Source of the DNA: Myxocyprinus asiaticus
Taxonomy: Eukaryota > Chordata > Actinopteri > Cypriniformes > Catostomidae
Assembly (NCBI RefSeq): GCF_019703515.2
Contig: NC_059346.1
Location: forward strand, 15,407,001-15,471,000
Length of the DNA stretch: 64,000 nt
Reading direction: 5' to 3'
The notes under the pieces were generated by a model, which searched no databases, had not been told where the DNA came from, and saw only the letters and a list, made by a program, of their open reading frames with translations. The position numbers and the translations under genes are program-made. Positions 12,519 through 23,877 of the stretch are shown here, piece after piece; position 1 is the first letter of the stretch, and every line of letters begins with the position of its first letter.

Positions 12519-13254
12519 AGTTTGCTTTGAATGTTGCTTTAAAAGACGTTATGGTTGAGTTTACATTTAGAGCTAGGTGCAATAAAAATAAATTAGGTTT
12601 ACTCTGTTCCTTTACAGTTTCTATATTGCACATTTGACCACTAAACCAAGCAATAGATGGAGCTCAAAAATAACTGACCTTAAACAATTTCATGCTATTC
12701 CAATCAAGATAATGAGCAGTACAATGGTTAGAGCCATTGAACTGATTAGATCATATAAGCATGGATTGGCCTTAAACATTTTATAATGATTATTTGAAGG
12801 GCTGTTATTTATTTATTTATTTATTTATTACCATACTGATTACCAGTATTCATATCTATCAGTCGTACAATGCAGTTTGCTCCTTGAACAAACATTTTTA
12901 TTACAGAGATTGATACAATCTGAATCTATGCGCTAAACACGGACATCAAGAGATAAGCTAAACAAATCAACCCAAGCACTTACAGGATTCTCCATCTGTT
13001 TCCCACACACAGTAAAGATAGCTACTGCACTGTTTCCTGTGTCACATTCTGTCAACAACGTTGTTAATTAACTAGGAGGAACAGTATGTTTTTCCACACT
13101 ATGGCCAAGCCGGAAAATGCTTCACTGATCCTTCCTCTGAGGAGTGTGGCTCTCCTTTCCTGTCTGCAGTTCCCAAACTCCAGTAGCTTCCCTTTCTTTA
13201 CAACCCAAATCTTCATATAAACGTCCTCATTCAATATGCTGCATTTTTTTGATG
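12516..13254. other. Gene-free stretch
   Basis: Contains a (TTTA)n run at about 12805-12830 and no coding signal. Confidence 0.5.
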
Positions 13255-13735
13255 GGTAAAGAAATTGTTTACCTAAACATTTAAATTTGATTATCATTTA
13301 CTCACCCTCATGTCTTTTAAAACTTGTTCTGTGTTTGTGGAACACAAAATGAGTCTTTCTAGCAGAATATCCAAGCTGCTCTTTTCCATACAATAAAATG
13401 TGAATGGTAACCACAGTTGTCAAGCTAGATTTTAATTTAATAACAACTTAAATGTTGTTGTGCTCCTCACACAAAGCTATTATATCAAAAGACTTGGAAT
13501 ATAGCACAAAAGTCATATAGACTACTTTTATGATGCTTTTATGGTGCTTTTTATCCATTTTCAGAGCTAGACAGGCCCTGGTCCCCAAACAATTTCATTG
13601 AAGACAGCAGCTCAGACATTCTGCTAAGCATCTCCTTTTGTGTTACCAGGGAAAAAAAGAAAGTCATATGACTTGACGGTGAGTAAATTATGACAGAATT
13701 GTCATTTTTGGGTGAACTATTCCTCTAATTATAAT
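13255..13735. mobile_element. Foldback MITE of the AGGGATAGTTCACC family (diverged)
   Basis: The left arm carries CATTTACTCACCCTCATGTC and the right arm the complementary GGTGAGTAAATTATGACAGAA ... TTTTTGGGTGAACTATTCCT order. The centre contains the 'tctagcagaatatccaagctg' type of sequence. Arms are imperfect. A separate right-arm-like piece follows at about 13790-13860. Confidence 0.65.
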
Positions 13736-13875
13736 TTTGATTCAGCGATCTTATGATTTTTGATTCTCAAGCCCTTCTGTGTTCTACGAAAGAAAGCCAG
13801 AAAGAAAGTCAAATGGGTTTTAAATGACCTGAGGGTGAGTAAAAGATGACAGAATTCTCTCTTTTTGTGTGTGTG

Positions 13876-14529
13876 TGTGTGTGATCTCTGCATATTTGAG
13901 ACAGAGAGAGAGAGAGGGGGCAACGGGCCAGTGATTATTTTTATTTTTGAGCTTGGCCAGAGGATGGATTGTGTTATCTGACTGATGTCAGTCAAACACC
14001 TACCCACACAGACCCCCAGACTCAGAGCTAAGAGTCTTGAAACAGATCAACAAGCAGTACAACGGCAGTAAAATCCATAGCTGTTTCTGCTCAGCCAAAA
14101 CAATCATCTTCCAAACCTCAAATCTAAAATTTAAATCAAATATCATTCTGGCTTACTTAAGACCAAAACACAGAAAGTGATGCTGCAGAAATTAATCAGT
14201 TTAATGCTTAAACAGATTGTCCCACAAACTCACGCCACTGGTGTCAATGTTTCTATGTCGGGATAATCAAACAAATAAAGCAATGTTGTGATAGCCCCAC
14301 AGAGTTACACTTTTCAGAGGAAACAGCCTATGTATGGCTTACTTATAATTGTCACTGCATATTTAGCTGGGATAAGAAAAAAATATTTTACAGTTACACA
14401 AAATTACACATCTTTAAAATTGTAATCAGCATGACCTTGATCAAATTATTATAAATATAGATATAAAAGATTCATGAGACATTTAAAGTCTGCATAACAT
14501 TTATGTAAATAATTTATATGGTTTCTACA
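13876..14529. other. Gene-free stretch
   Basis: Short (GT)n at 13866-13883 and (GA)n at about 13900-13916; otherwise nothing recognised. Confidence 0.5.
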
Positions 14530-14829
14530 TTAGTGTGCCTCAGTGGGTAGCACTGTCGCCTCACAGTAAGAAGGTCCCGGCTCAACTGGGCCTTTCTGTG
14601 TGGAGTTTGCATGGGTTTCCTCTGGGTGCTCCGGTTTCCCCCACAGTCCAAAAAGACATGCAGTTTAAGTTAACTGGAGACCCTAAATTGCCCGTAGGTG
14701 TGAGTGAGTGTGTGAATGTGTTTTTATTTATGTAATAAAGTGATATTGCCTTTATACAACAGTTAAATGAACAAGTAAATAAATAAGGAAAAACTAGAGA
14801 CTGTCCAAAAAAAAAAAAAAAAAAAAAAA
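14530..14829 (+). mobile_element. tRNA-derived SINE, degenerate
   Basis: The head GTGCCTCAGTGGGTAGCACT resembles a tRNA A-box region, followed by GTCGCCTCACAG and the body phrase GTGTGGAGTTTGCATG...CTCCGGTTTCCCCCACAG that is common in fish genomes. The expected B-box (GGTTCGATTCC) is missing, apparently deleted. The sequence ends in about 23 A (14807-14829), consistent with a retroposed tail. Confidence 0.6.
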
Positions 14830-15011
14830 GAGAAAACGCTTGAGTGTGGAATTACATTTTTATGCTACGGATTCAGGATCTGCTGTTGCTAGTTCGAAAG
14901 ATGCACCCAAGCCTCCTTGCCAATTCGAAAAATCACACTTTAGAACTAGTAACGACATCTTGGGCTGTTTCTAACAAGTTATTGAAGAAACAAGGATGTG
15001 TGTGTGTATGT

Positions 15012-15056
<45 letters not shown>
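15012..15056. repeat. (GA)n microsatellite
   Basis: About 20 GA repeats. Confidence 0.97.
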
Positions 15057-15059
<3 letters not shown>

Positions 15060-15165
15060 GAGTGTGACTCAGTGTGTAATTTCCTGCATCTGTTAGTTTA
15101 ACTCTATTCCTCAGCTGTAATGTGATAGTAATCTGCTCCGATCACAGAGTGATGCTGCTATACGT

Positions 15166-15783
15166 TGTGGCGGGGTAAGCAAGAAACAGACACAGACATA
15201 AATGTTAAAAAAATTAAAAATGGGGAAACTAAAGTGTCCAGGATGAATGGTGTCCTCGCATTAAAGGAGGGCGTAGTGTAAGGATGGGGAGTGTCCACAG
15301 CAGGATCCAGGACGTGGGCGGGGTCTGGCGGCCATATGCGCTCCCCTCCTGGTCCATGGTGCAAGAGGTGGCAGCTCCTTTAGCAGCTCAGCTTGCCTAG
15401 GCAAAGGCGAGTGTGAGGGGAAGCCGGCCTGGCTGCAACACGTGCTCCAATCCTCCGGCATCACATCTAATTCGTGCTGTGGGTGCGGGTCCGGCGTGCA
15501 TCTAATTTGACCGGAACCCTCACCGCTCTGTGAGGACTCCAGTGTGTGCACACAAGGAAATAGAAGCTGGCTCCCTGAGGAGAGGCTCGCTCTGCATTTA
15601 TATGGCAGCAATGTTGAGACTCCATTCACATCAGGTGTGCCTCATTATCCGCTGCCCAAAAAAGGCTCATAAAATTGCGCCTCTACTCGTCTCCAGCCCA
15701 CTCCCATTGTGAGCCGGGCTAAAGGATGACCCTAAGAGGCGGGACAACAATGACGAGAGGGAGGGGCGAGTCATTCCGCCACA
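15166..15783 (-). mobile_element. Solo LTR, Gypsy-like
   Basis: A 618-bp, relatively GC-rich block with matching ends (TGTGGCGG at 15166; CCGCCACA ending at 15783), that is TG...CA termini with a short inverted repeat. The 4-bp flanks ACGT (15162-15165) and ATGT (15784-15787) could be a target duplication with a CpG change. On the minus strand a TATA-like CATATAAATG lies at about 15595-15606. No internal retroelement genes adjoin it, so it is best read as a solo LTR. The superfamily is inferred. Confidence 0.65.
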
Positions 15784-15787
15784 ATGT

Positions 15788-16734
15788 GTTATCGGAATTA
15801 TCCTATGAGTATTTTGTTGTAGGAGAGAAAACATGGAGGACGCCATGTTTGAAAGTCTACATCTTCACCAAACTCGGAAACTTGTATCAGCTAGGCGCCC
15901 TAAAAGTGTTTGATTACTCCGTCTGTCATGATTCTCAGCTGTGATCAGCAGTAATGCTGAAGCTGTTTATTTAACTCTATTTCTCAATTATAGTGTTGTA
16001 GTTATCCAGTCGATCATGGAGTGAGAGACAATTCCAGATGACTTTAAAGAAATTTGCACAATAACTGATAACACACAGTTTGTCAATGTCAACTCAACTC
16101 GCTCATAGCACAGATAAGACAGTCTTTTGTTGCCACCTGTTAGCTCAAATCTTTAATGTCACAGGGATTAATAAAACTTCACACGTCTAGCTGATTTTAC
16201 ACATCTGCACTGCTCTTACATGTTAGTTTGGAACACCACAAACACAAGTGGAGTGATGCAAACAGTAAAGCATCCCAGGGCTGATGGTGTGAGCTATTAG
16301 TACACTTGGAATGCCTCTCGTGCAATCAGATTTGAGGATCGGAACCAGCTGTTGTATAAATAATTAATATAAATAATTTCTGCATATATGTCATTGGTTA
16401 ACCACTAAAAGCAGCACATACTTGCATGAAAGGCTAAATTTAGCCCAATCCGGCAAAATTTGCAGTATTATCACTGAAAACAATGTTGTGTGTTATATAA
16501 CTAAGCATAAGACTCACAGAAATCAAATGTGACATCTCTTGTAGACTTCACAGTAAACTGACTGTGAGACACCATAAGCTCGTCTGTCTTGTGCTCCTAA
16601 AGCCACTTAGTCTAGACTGATTCCTTTCAACAGGTTGAAAGAAAACTAGACTGGACCTTGGTAAACAACAAATTCTCCTTCTCTAGGAGTAGAATTATGT
16701 TAAACCAAATAAATTTTTATTTTCATTTTCTTAC
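15788..16734. other. Gene-free AT-rich stretch
   Basis: No coding signal or recognised repeat. Confidence 0.5.
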
Positions 16735-17130
16735 ACATCACCTTGCACTCTTTGCCATCACTGCCAAATTGTAGGCCTATTGTTTATAAAATACACTTAA
16801 GTTTAATATTTCGTATAGATTAGAGAGCTAATTCAAAATGTTACATCTCTACTTTGTTTCTATTCTACTGCTTACAATCATGTTCAATATGAAAACGTAT
16901 TTTTCTAGATTATATTAAAATAATAGCTCACCCAAAAATGGCGCACGCTCAAAACATCACCTTGTTCTCTTTACCATCATTGCCAAATTGTAGGCCTATT
17001 ATTTATAAAATATGCTTCATTTACTTGTTACGTGTACAGATTAAATAGCTAATTTAAAATGCTGAATCTCTATTCTGTTTCCATTTAACAGCTTAAAACC
17101 ATATTCTATATGATTTTTTTTATTATTATT
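16735..17130. repeat. Tandem duplication, period ~219 bp
   Basis: ACATCACCTTG..CTCTTT at 16735 recurs at 16954. The following GCCAAATTGTAGGCCTATT, TAGCTAATT and TTTC(T/C)AT landmarks recur in the same order. The two copies have diverged visibly. Confidence 0.85.
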
Positions 17131-17133
17131 ATA

Positions 17134-17356
17134 TTAAAGGGAACATTTTAAAATTCTATCATTTACTCAACCTCATGTTGTTCCAAACCTGTATGACTAT
17201 CCATGTAATACAAAAGGAGATATTATGTAGAATGTTAGTTTCAGTCACCATTCACTTTCATTGTATAAAAAAAGAAAAAAAGAAAGTCATATGTGTTTGG
17301 AGCAAAATAACAGTTATGATGACAAAATTTCATTTTGGGGTGAATTATCCCTTTAA
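17134..17356. mobile_element. Foldback MITE flanked by TTAA
   Basis: Starts TTAAAGGGAACATTTTAAAATTC and ends GGGGTGAATTATCCCTTTAA. The arms contain CATTTACTCAACCTCATGTT and its partially decayed complement. TTAA stands at both ends (17134-17137 and 17353-17356). Confidence 0.72.
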
Positions 17357-19043
17357 TAAACATTCCTGAGGCATAACAGATCCAAGTGCAAAGTATTATT
17401 TATTTACCTAGCTATTACTGATGTGTAAATATAAGCAAGCAACCATTACTGAAATAGCAGCTAAAGTAGAAGTTTGTTTTCTCTGGCTCGAGGCACTATT
17501 TCATTATATATTTATAAGCATTATAAGCATATAAAAACAAACACACTTGATTCAGGTTTCTAATCTTTCCACTAACACACAAGCTAGTGAACAATTGACA
17601 CAGATTTAACCTTTGTTTCATTTTACTGTGTTTTTGAGTCACTCTCCTGACATGAACTCAGGATTTCCACAAAATAAATAAATAAATAAATAAAAATCAT
17701 ATTTTCTCACTTCCCAAACACAGTACTTTCTTATTTATTTCCTTTTGTCAGAAGAGCAGAACAAAGCAGAGAAGAGAAGAAAAGAAAAGAGAAGGATGTG
17801 ATCTTGTGTTCTGTCTGCACTACATTCCTTTAACTGTTGGTAAATGTAGATGTACTGTACACATGCTTCAGACTAACATCTCTTCCTGTTGCACTGTGTC
17901 TTGCTGTTTTTTAAAAGATGCCGTTCAACTCTGCTAAAAACATCTCTACACCCCGCATTCTATTCTACTGTATTTTCCGCAGCACTCTAACAGTTTTTGA
18001 ATGCAAGAACATATCCTGTGTGAACTGCCCACACACACACTTCTCCATTTTCGTTTGACAATTCAGTTTCCAGTTTCCTAACGTCATCATTTTCCAAATT
18101 ACGCAGTAATGGAGAGCATTTTTTTAAGCACTCCGTATTATAGTGTGAATGAGAGGCGTAAATGTAGTAAGCCTAAAAAAAATTATTAGTGTAGATGTGC
18201 CCTTAGTCTGACTTGCTAAATGAGCACTGAATACCGTAATACCATTCTCATCACAGCAGAAGCACATGAGTAGAAGTCTAGATGGGTCAGTCTCATTAGA
18301 GTAATTAGGACAACACAGCTTGACACCTAACGCAGTGTGTCAGGAAAGTACTGTGTCTCACAATGCAGTCAAAATACCCCATCCTTCCAGAGCTAAGACT
18401 ATACAATGATTTAAGAGCAGAGAGAGAGTGAGAGAGAGAGAGATACGACTGTAATTACCTGCAACTCTTGCTTATGTGACATTGCCTAAACGCATTTGAT
18501 GAAGAGGCATGAGACAACTGAGAAAACAAACAGTGCTGGGAGACTATATGCGGCTATTAAGATTGCGCCAGAGCCTGTCTGTGTGAGTGTGTGTGTGTGT
18601 GTGGTGCAAATGTCATTGTTACTCAGCGCCTGCAAGCAGCTCTGAAGTTTCCATCCCTCCTTTCAGAAACCATTCTGAATATGAATAAAAATTGAGTTGC
18701 AAGAGTGAGAGAGAAAAAGGGCGAGAATGAGACAAAAAGCTTTTTAAAATTTCCAGCTGGTGAGTCTTGAGAGAGTGGGAGGAAAAGAGATTGCAGAAGT
18801 ATGATGAAGTATGAGAACAATGAAATATACAGCAGAGGGAACCAGGAGAAAGGTGCCTGCATAAGGAAGAAATGATTGCAGGTCCCTTTGAGAGACTTTA
18901 GGATTGTGTTTCTAAGATGCTATATTTATGGAAGGTGCCGTTGCTGAAATAAATTAATACAGTAGCAGACGGAAATGTAAAACTCAGATGTCTAATTAAG
19001 TTTACACATCCCATACATCAACACTAAGCATGGTATAAGCATT
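17357..19043. other. Gene-free stretch
   Basis: (AAAT)n at about 17672-17692, (GA)n at about 18419-18442 and (TG)n at about 18582-18602. No coding signal. Confidence 0.5.
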
Positions 19044-19240
19044 TTAAAGGTATAGTTGACCCAAAAATGATGTTCCAAACCTGTATTACTTACTTTCTTC
19101 CATTGTGTAGATGTCAGGCTGAATGTTATCCTCATTCACCATTCACTTTCACTGCATCTTTTCTCCATACAATGAAAGCCATCCAATGAGGCTAAAATTC
19201 TGCCTAACATACTCTTTTTGTTTTTCACAGAAGAAAGAAA
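19044..19240. mobile_element. Foldback MITE, AGGGATAGTTCACC family (left part better kept)
   Basis: TTAAAGGTATAGTTGACCCA followed by TGTTCCAAACCTGTATTACT and the family centre. The right arm has decayed beyond AGAAGAAAGAAAGAACATG. Confidence 0.6.
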
Positions 19241-19995
19241 GAACATGAAAATGAACACGAGGATGCATGATCTATGCTAGATTTCATCTTTTTCTTTTTG
19301 TAATATGAAGGTCTCAATAAAGCTGAACTGGAAACTTTTTACTAGCCCTTCATCTTTTTAAATGCCTTTTATGCATAGAGTTTACTGTATATTGTTTATT
19401 CAGTATATGAATATGTGTATTCCTTGCCCCAGACCTAGACTTTCAATATTAAACTATGAAAATTCATTATAAAAATACAAATTATTACATGTGTAGAGCT
19501 ATGACAATCTAAACAAAGAGTAAAATAAACATTAATCATTTTATCTATAATTTCTAATCCAGCTCTAATTTTGCCAAATTACAAAAAAAGTGTGAAAATA
19601 TTATCTAATTGTGTGTATTTAGCCTCATGCATGGACATTGTATTTTGGCTTTGCTATACACAACACATAATTTAAATAAATTAAAAATGACTGAATACTG
19701 TTCACAAGACTCTGGACTGTTATTTAAAGGCTTAACTTCTGCCGCACCGAGTCATGTGACGCAACATCATGCCGTCAATTTCCTTGAAGAGCTCCCATGG
19801 ACGCAGCACCAACAAAAGTGCCTCTGGTAAGAAATGTAAAGTTTTTTTCATTGAAACTTTTTTGGTTGTTTGAGAATAGCATCTCTAGTTTTGTTTGATA
19901 TGCAGCTTTAAAAAATCTGTTCATTTCCCACACGTCATCGCGCAGATAAACATGATGTCTACATATGTGGACACATTTCCTCAAAAGCAGAAAAT
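19241..19995. other. Gene-free stretch with a weak exon-like start
   Basis: Mostly AT-rich. At 19798 an ATG (MDAAPTKVPL) runs into CTGGTAAGA, which would fit a splice donor, with TATTTAAAGG about 75 bp upstream. This is weak and could be chance. Confidence 0.2.
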
Positions 19996-20144
19996 GTCCA
20001 GGTTACTTGCGTAACCTCCGTTCCCTGATGGAGGGAACAAGACATTGTGTTGATGTAGTGACACTAGGGGTCACTCTTGGGAGCCCGAGACACCTCTGGT
20101 CTTTGATAAAAGGCCAATGAAAATTTAGGTTTTGCTGAACTGAT

Positions 20145-20504
20145 TTAGGTCAGGCACGTTTTGCTGACAGAGAACGCTTGCAGGTCCCCTACCCTCTTGA
20201 TGGAAGTGAGCGCAGTCAGGAGGGCAGTCTTCAAAGAGAGTGCCTTAAGCTCAGCTGACTGCAAGGGCTCAAAGGGGGCTCTCTGTAGACCCTGAAGAAC
20301 TACAGAGAGGTCCCATGAGGGAACGAGGCGCGGTCTGGAGGGATTCAGTCTCCTGGTGCCTCTCAGGAACCTGATGATCTGGCCGTGCTTCCCTAAGGAC
20401 TTACCGTCCACTGTGTCGTGGTGTGCCGCTATAGCGGCTACATACACCTTCAAGGTGGAAGGGGACAGCCGCCCTTCCAACCTCTCCTGCAGGAAGGAAA
20501 GCAC
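20145..20504 (-). pseudogene. DIRS tyrosine recombinase, N-terminal half (copy B)
   Basis: A 119-codon minus-strand frame beginning in the core-binding region (STLKVYVAAIAAHHD) and running to LTSIKRVGDLQ, which carries the first catalytic Arg. It then ends abruptly at the junction with the terminal repeat, so the HxxR box and the Tyr are lost. The frame continues upstream in pieces toward 20620 (VADTITQAR). It cannot recombine DNA. Confidence 0.8.
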
Positions 20505-20639
20505 TGATCTGACTGCACATCTCTGAGGGTCTTCCTGTTGGGAAGAACACCGCTAAGCGAACAGATGCCACTTAAAGGCATACAGGCGCCTCATAGAGGG
20601 GACCCTAGCTTGAGTGATCGTGTCTGCCACCGCGGGTGG

Positions 20640-21442
20640 TAGACTGCTTAGGTCTTCTGTGTACTGTCCAGGGGCCAGACATGGAGATTCCAGAGGTCTG
20701 GTCATGGGTGCCAGATGGTGCCCCATCCCTGAGAAAGAAGGTCCTTCCTCAGGGGAATTCACCAGTGGGGGGCTGTCGCGAGGAGCGTGAGGTCCGAGAA
20801 CCACGTCTGGGTGGGCCAGTAGGGGGCTACCAGGACGACCTGCTCCTCGTCCTCCCTGACCTTGCACAGGGTCTGTGCAAGTAGGCTCACTGGGGGAAAC
20901 GCATATTTGCACAGTCCAGGGGGCCAGCTGTGTGCCAGCGCATCTATACCGAGAGGTGCCTCGGTCAGGGCGTACCAGAGCGGGCAGTGGGAGGATTCTT
21001 GGGAGGCGAACAGGTCTACCTGTGCTTGTCCGAATCGACTCCAATTCAGCTGGACCACCTGAGGGTGGAGTCTCCACTCTCCCCTGAGGGTAAACTGCCG
21101 TGACAGCGCGTCTGCTGCAGTGTTGAGGTCGCCCGGGATGTGAGTGACTTGAGGTGCTGCTGACTCCAGAGGAGGAGACGGATTGTATGTGACATACAAT
21201 GGGAGCGCAGACCACCTTGACGGTTGACATATGTTACCGTTGCCGTGTTGTCTGTCCGAACTAACACGTGCTTGCCCTGGATCAACGGCCGGAACCTCCG
21301 CAGGGTGAGCAGAATTGCCAGCAACTCGAGGCAGTTGATGTGCCAACACAGCCGAGGGCCTGTCCATAAGCCGGCGGCTGCGTGCCTGTTGCAAACAGCG
21401 CCCCAGCCCGTCTTGGAGGTGTCTGTCATGACCACGACGCAC
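20640..21442 (-). pseudogene. DIRS RNase H and linker (copy B)
   Basis: All four RNase H acidic motifs are visible but are split over two frames: Asp in VMTDTSKTGWG, Glu in NCLELLAIL and Asp in RTDNTATVTYV lie in the frame ending near 21046; NTAADALSRQ and LRGEWRLHPQVVQLNW lie in the frame 20759-21442. The shift occurs near 21160. The linker APYWPTQTWFSDL...LLATAP follows RNase H; this piece is missing in copy A. Further frames (LWNLHVWPL at about 20680) lead into the recombinase. Confidence 0.82.
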
Positions 21443-21458
21443 CTGGAGACCTGCTCTA

Positions 21459-21720
21459 ATTCAGGTTAATTTTTCTCTTTAATGGAGAAAAATAACCTTG
21501 GTAGAAACCAGGCTCACTGTGGGGGCCAGTTCTCCTCTGGCTAAACAGCATGAATATAATGCCAATATTAGTTATTTATGTATAATACAAGTCATGGTTT
21601 AAAATTAGTAAACTAAGTAAGTGTTAAGGGCCAGTGTTTAAACAAAGATTTTGTATGAACTGTAAGATTAATCACTAATGTCTTTGAAGTTCATCCTGGA
21701 TTAACTGCAGAAGTTCCAAC
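21459..21720 (-). mobile_element. L2-type LINE 3' UTR, antisense fragment
   Basis: Its reverse complement matches the 3' UTR of the L2 copy at 42,110-42,460 through several landmarks, e.g. CAGAGG(G/A)GAACTGGCCCCCAC, CAAAGACATTAGT and AAACACTGG. It lacks the large (TA)n expansion found in that copy. It lies directly against DIRS copy B. Confidence 0.82.
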
Positions 21721-22050
21721 ACACTCTCACTGCGAAATTGTCAGGATTCGCACAACTTTTCTAAATTTGGCAATTTCGTATGATATCGTGCGACTGCACT
21801 CCTTTGAATTCCTATGACCTTCACTACAGCCAGTGACGTCGCTGGATATCGTTTCCATCTAATATGCGACAATTACTTGCTTCTGTCACACACAATGGCT
21901 TCCTATCATTTTTACACACTCTACTGATTGGTTAAGTTTAGATAAGGGGTTTGGGTAAGGGCATAATATTAATAAGTATGTCCTTTACGCCTCGTGCACG
22001 AAACTGTGCTTACTTCCGCATCAGACATCCGGGAATTTGCACGTGATGAA
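21721..22050. repeat. Unclassified repeat-like stretch
   Basis: Phrases such as CTGATTGGTTAAGTTTAGAT and GGGTAAGGGCATAATATTAA resemble decayed interspersed repeats common in fish. No ends could be set and there is no coding signal. Confidence 0.35.
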
Positions 22051-23070
22051 GCCACTACTCTCAGGGGAAGCGCAGCTTGCGGCCCAACCTCCTCGTTTAC
22101 ACTGATTTGAAGAGAGCCATTCTGCAGTGGGTTGGCCGGACCCCCAAACAGAGCCAACAGCACTTCCGTGCCCCGAAGCTGGGCAAACATGGCCGCCCAT
22201 TCACCTTCGCACAGCAGCTCCGGGACGCCTGCCGGAAATGGTTGCTGACAGGGGAACCCCCGCGGTGCCCAGGACATCGTGGACAAGGTGGTACTGGAAC
22301 AGTTCACCCAGCTACCCAGTGGGATGGCCGAGTGGGTCCTGTGCCACCGCCTGGCATCGCTGGAGGAAGCGATCCAGCTGGCCGAGGACTACTTGATGGT
22401 GTTTCTGGGATGCAGTGATCCGGAATCTCTCTCCCTTGTCTTCTCTCTCTCTCTCTCCTACCCCCAATCCCCACTTTCGCCCCTCCTCTTCCTGTCCCAT
22501 TCCTGCCCCCATGAGGCTGTGAGGTCCTGTGCCCAGGTTTCCTTCCCGCTTAGGTGGGTCTTCTCACCCCTCTCTCTCTCCTGCTAACTCTGCCTCTCTC
22601 CGCTATCCCTCCCAGGTTGGCGAGTCCATTCCCACGGGTGTAGGAGGCGGGCCTGGGCTGGTCTGTTGGAGCTGTGCGGATTCAGGGCATTTCCAGGACC
22701 GTTGCCCCGTAAAGGAGGTGGGTACGCTGGTCCAGATTCCTGACGCTCCACAGGCTGCCCCCGATCGAGCTGGGGCGTATCGGATTCCGGTGAGTACACA
22801 GGGGGATACATATCAAGCTTTGATGGATTCTGGCTGTTCTCAAACCTCCATCTACCAATGTTTGGTAAAAGATGGGTCATTGGGCACAAATAGTTGGGTG
22901 AAGGTGTGATGTGTGCATGGGGATATCCACACGTATCCGGTGGTTACGATTGCGACACTATTCAAGGTAAGAAAATATAGAGTGGAGGCAGCAGTTAATT
23001 CAAACCTCACCCATCCGCTAATTTTGGGGACGAATTGGCCTGATTTCAAAAATTTGTTAAGGGAGGAGTC
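22050..23070 (+). pseudogene. Gypsy-type retrotransposon Gag-protease remnant
   Basis: The pieces appear in order across three frames. A SCAN-like Gag segment comes first (FTFAQQLRDACRKWLL, then VVLEQFTQLPSGMAEWVLCHR and LEEAIQLAEDYL). A zinc knuckle follows, CWSCADSGHFQDRC (C-x2-C-x4-H-x4-C) near 22665. Next is an aspartic protease active site, ALMDSGCSQTSIY near 22817, then SHPLILGTNWPDF-type sequence (here NLTHPLILGTNWPDF) near 23010. Frameshifts lie near 22255 and between 22410 and 22530, and an in-frame TGA follows WVKV at 22907-22909. A SCAN-like Gag is known from Gmr1-type Gypsy elements, so that is the likely source. RT, RNase H and integrase are absent. Confidence 0.82.
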
Positions 23071-23740
23071 ACGTGACACCATATGAGGTTCAGACGTGTG
23101 AACTCTGCGCACTTTGCCAGTTTTAATTCTTTTTATGTCATAAACCGGTGAGATTCGATACACCATGATCCTTAACTGTTCTAGGAAGACAATATGTCAA
23201 AGAATTCAAAATCCACGGCCTCTGGAGACATTAAAAGACCCGAATGAGACATCAGGAAGCTCTCTTCCCAAAAGAAAGAACCGATTCTGAACACCTGAAA
23301 CGAGTCGTTAGTAATTCCAGACTTACTTCCTGTACTAACCTACGTGGTCTTCTGGTCCGCCTCTGGTCTTCATTGGCTGCTTGCGAACAGCTTTGACCTG
23401 CCCTCAAACACTACACTAAGCGGTAGACCAATCACAACAGACTGGGACATCTGACCAATCAGAGCAGAGTAGGCTCTCTGAAAGGAGGAGTTTAGAATGA
23501 ATCTTATAGAACGGATCATTGAACGAGTCATTTTTGACACTGGAAAAAAAGGTAATGCTGCCATTTAAATTATGAGCAACTTAAAGTGTTTTTTTGACTT
23601 TGGATGCATGTAAATCTATTGTATAAGTAACAAAATTAGGCACGTTTAAAAACCATAATAGGTGCTCTTTAACGTGTATTTTGTTTTACTGTACTGGCAG
23701 TGTTTTTATAGTCAAAAAAAATGAAAAAATCTACCAGTGC
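23071..23740. other. Gene-free stretch
   Basis: No recognised features. The phrase near 23650 (ACCATAATAGGTGCTCTTTA) looks like the end of a decayed DNA element. Confidence 0.4.
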
Positions 23741-23744
23741 TAAA

Positions 23745-23877
23745 GAAGTAATCCAAAGTATTTAGAATACGTTACTGACCTTGAGTAATCTAATGGAATA
23801 CGTTACAAATTACATTTTACAGCATGTATTCTGTAATCTGTAGTGGAATACATTTCAAAAGTAACCCTCCCAACCCT
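23745..23877 (-). mobile_element. hAT-like element right end
   Basis: Contains GTTACTGACCTTGAGTAATC, GGAATACGTTACAAATTACA and the terminal phrase AAAAGTAACCCTCCCAACCC. This is a terminus shared by fish hAT-type elements. No left partner was found in the window. Confidence 0.5.

Larger units (their letters stand above)
19996..21458 (-). mobile_element. DIRS retrotransposon copy B (both ends of the coding region truncated)
   Basis: Reads on the minus strand. The 3' terminal repeat (from 19996, GGTTACTTGCGTAACCTCCG) runs to about 20128 and then jumps into the middle of the recombinase. Going 5'-ward the copy holds the N-terminal half of the recombinase, the linker and RNase H, and stops at about 21458 inside the start of RNase H. 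There it abuts an antisense L2 tail. It lacks the 5' terminal repeat, Gag, RT and the internal complementary region. It is the only copy that keeps the full linker between RNase H and the recombinase. Confidence 0.88.
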
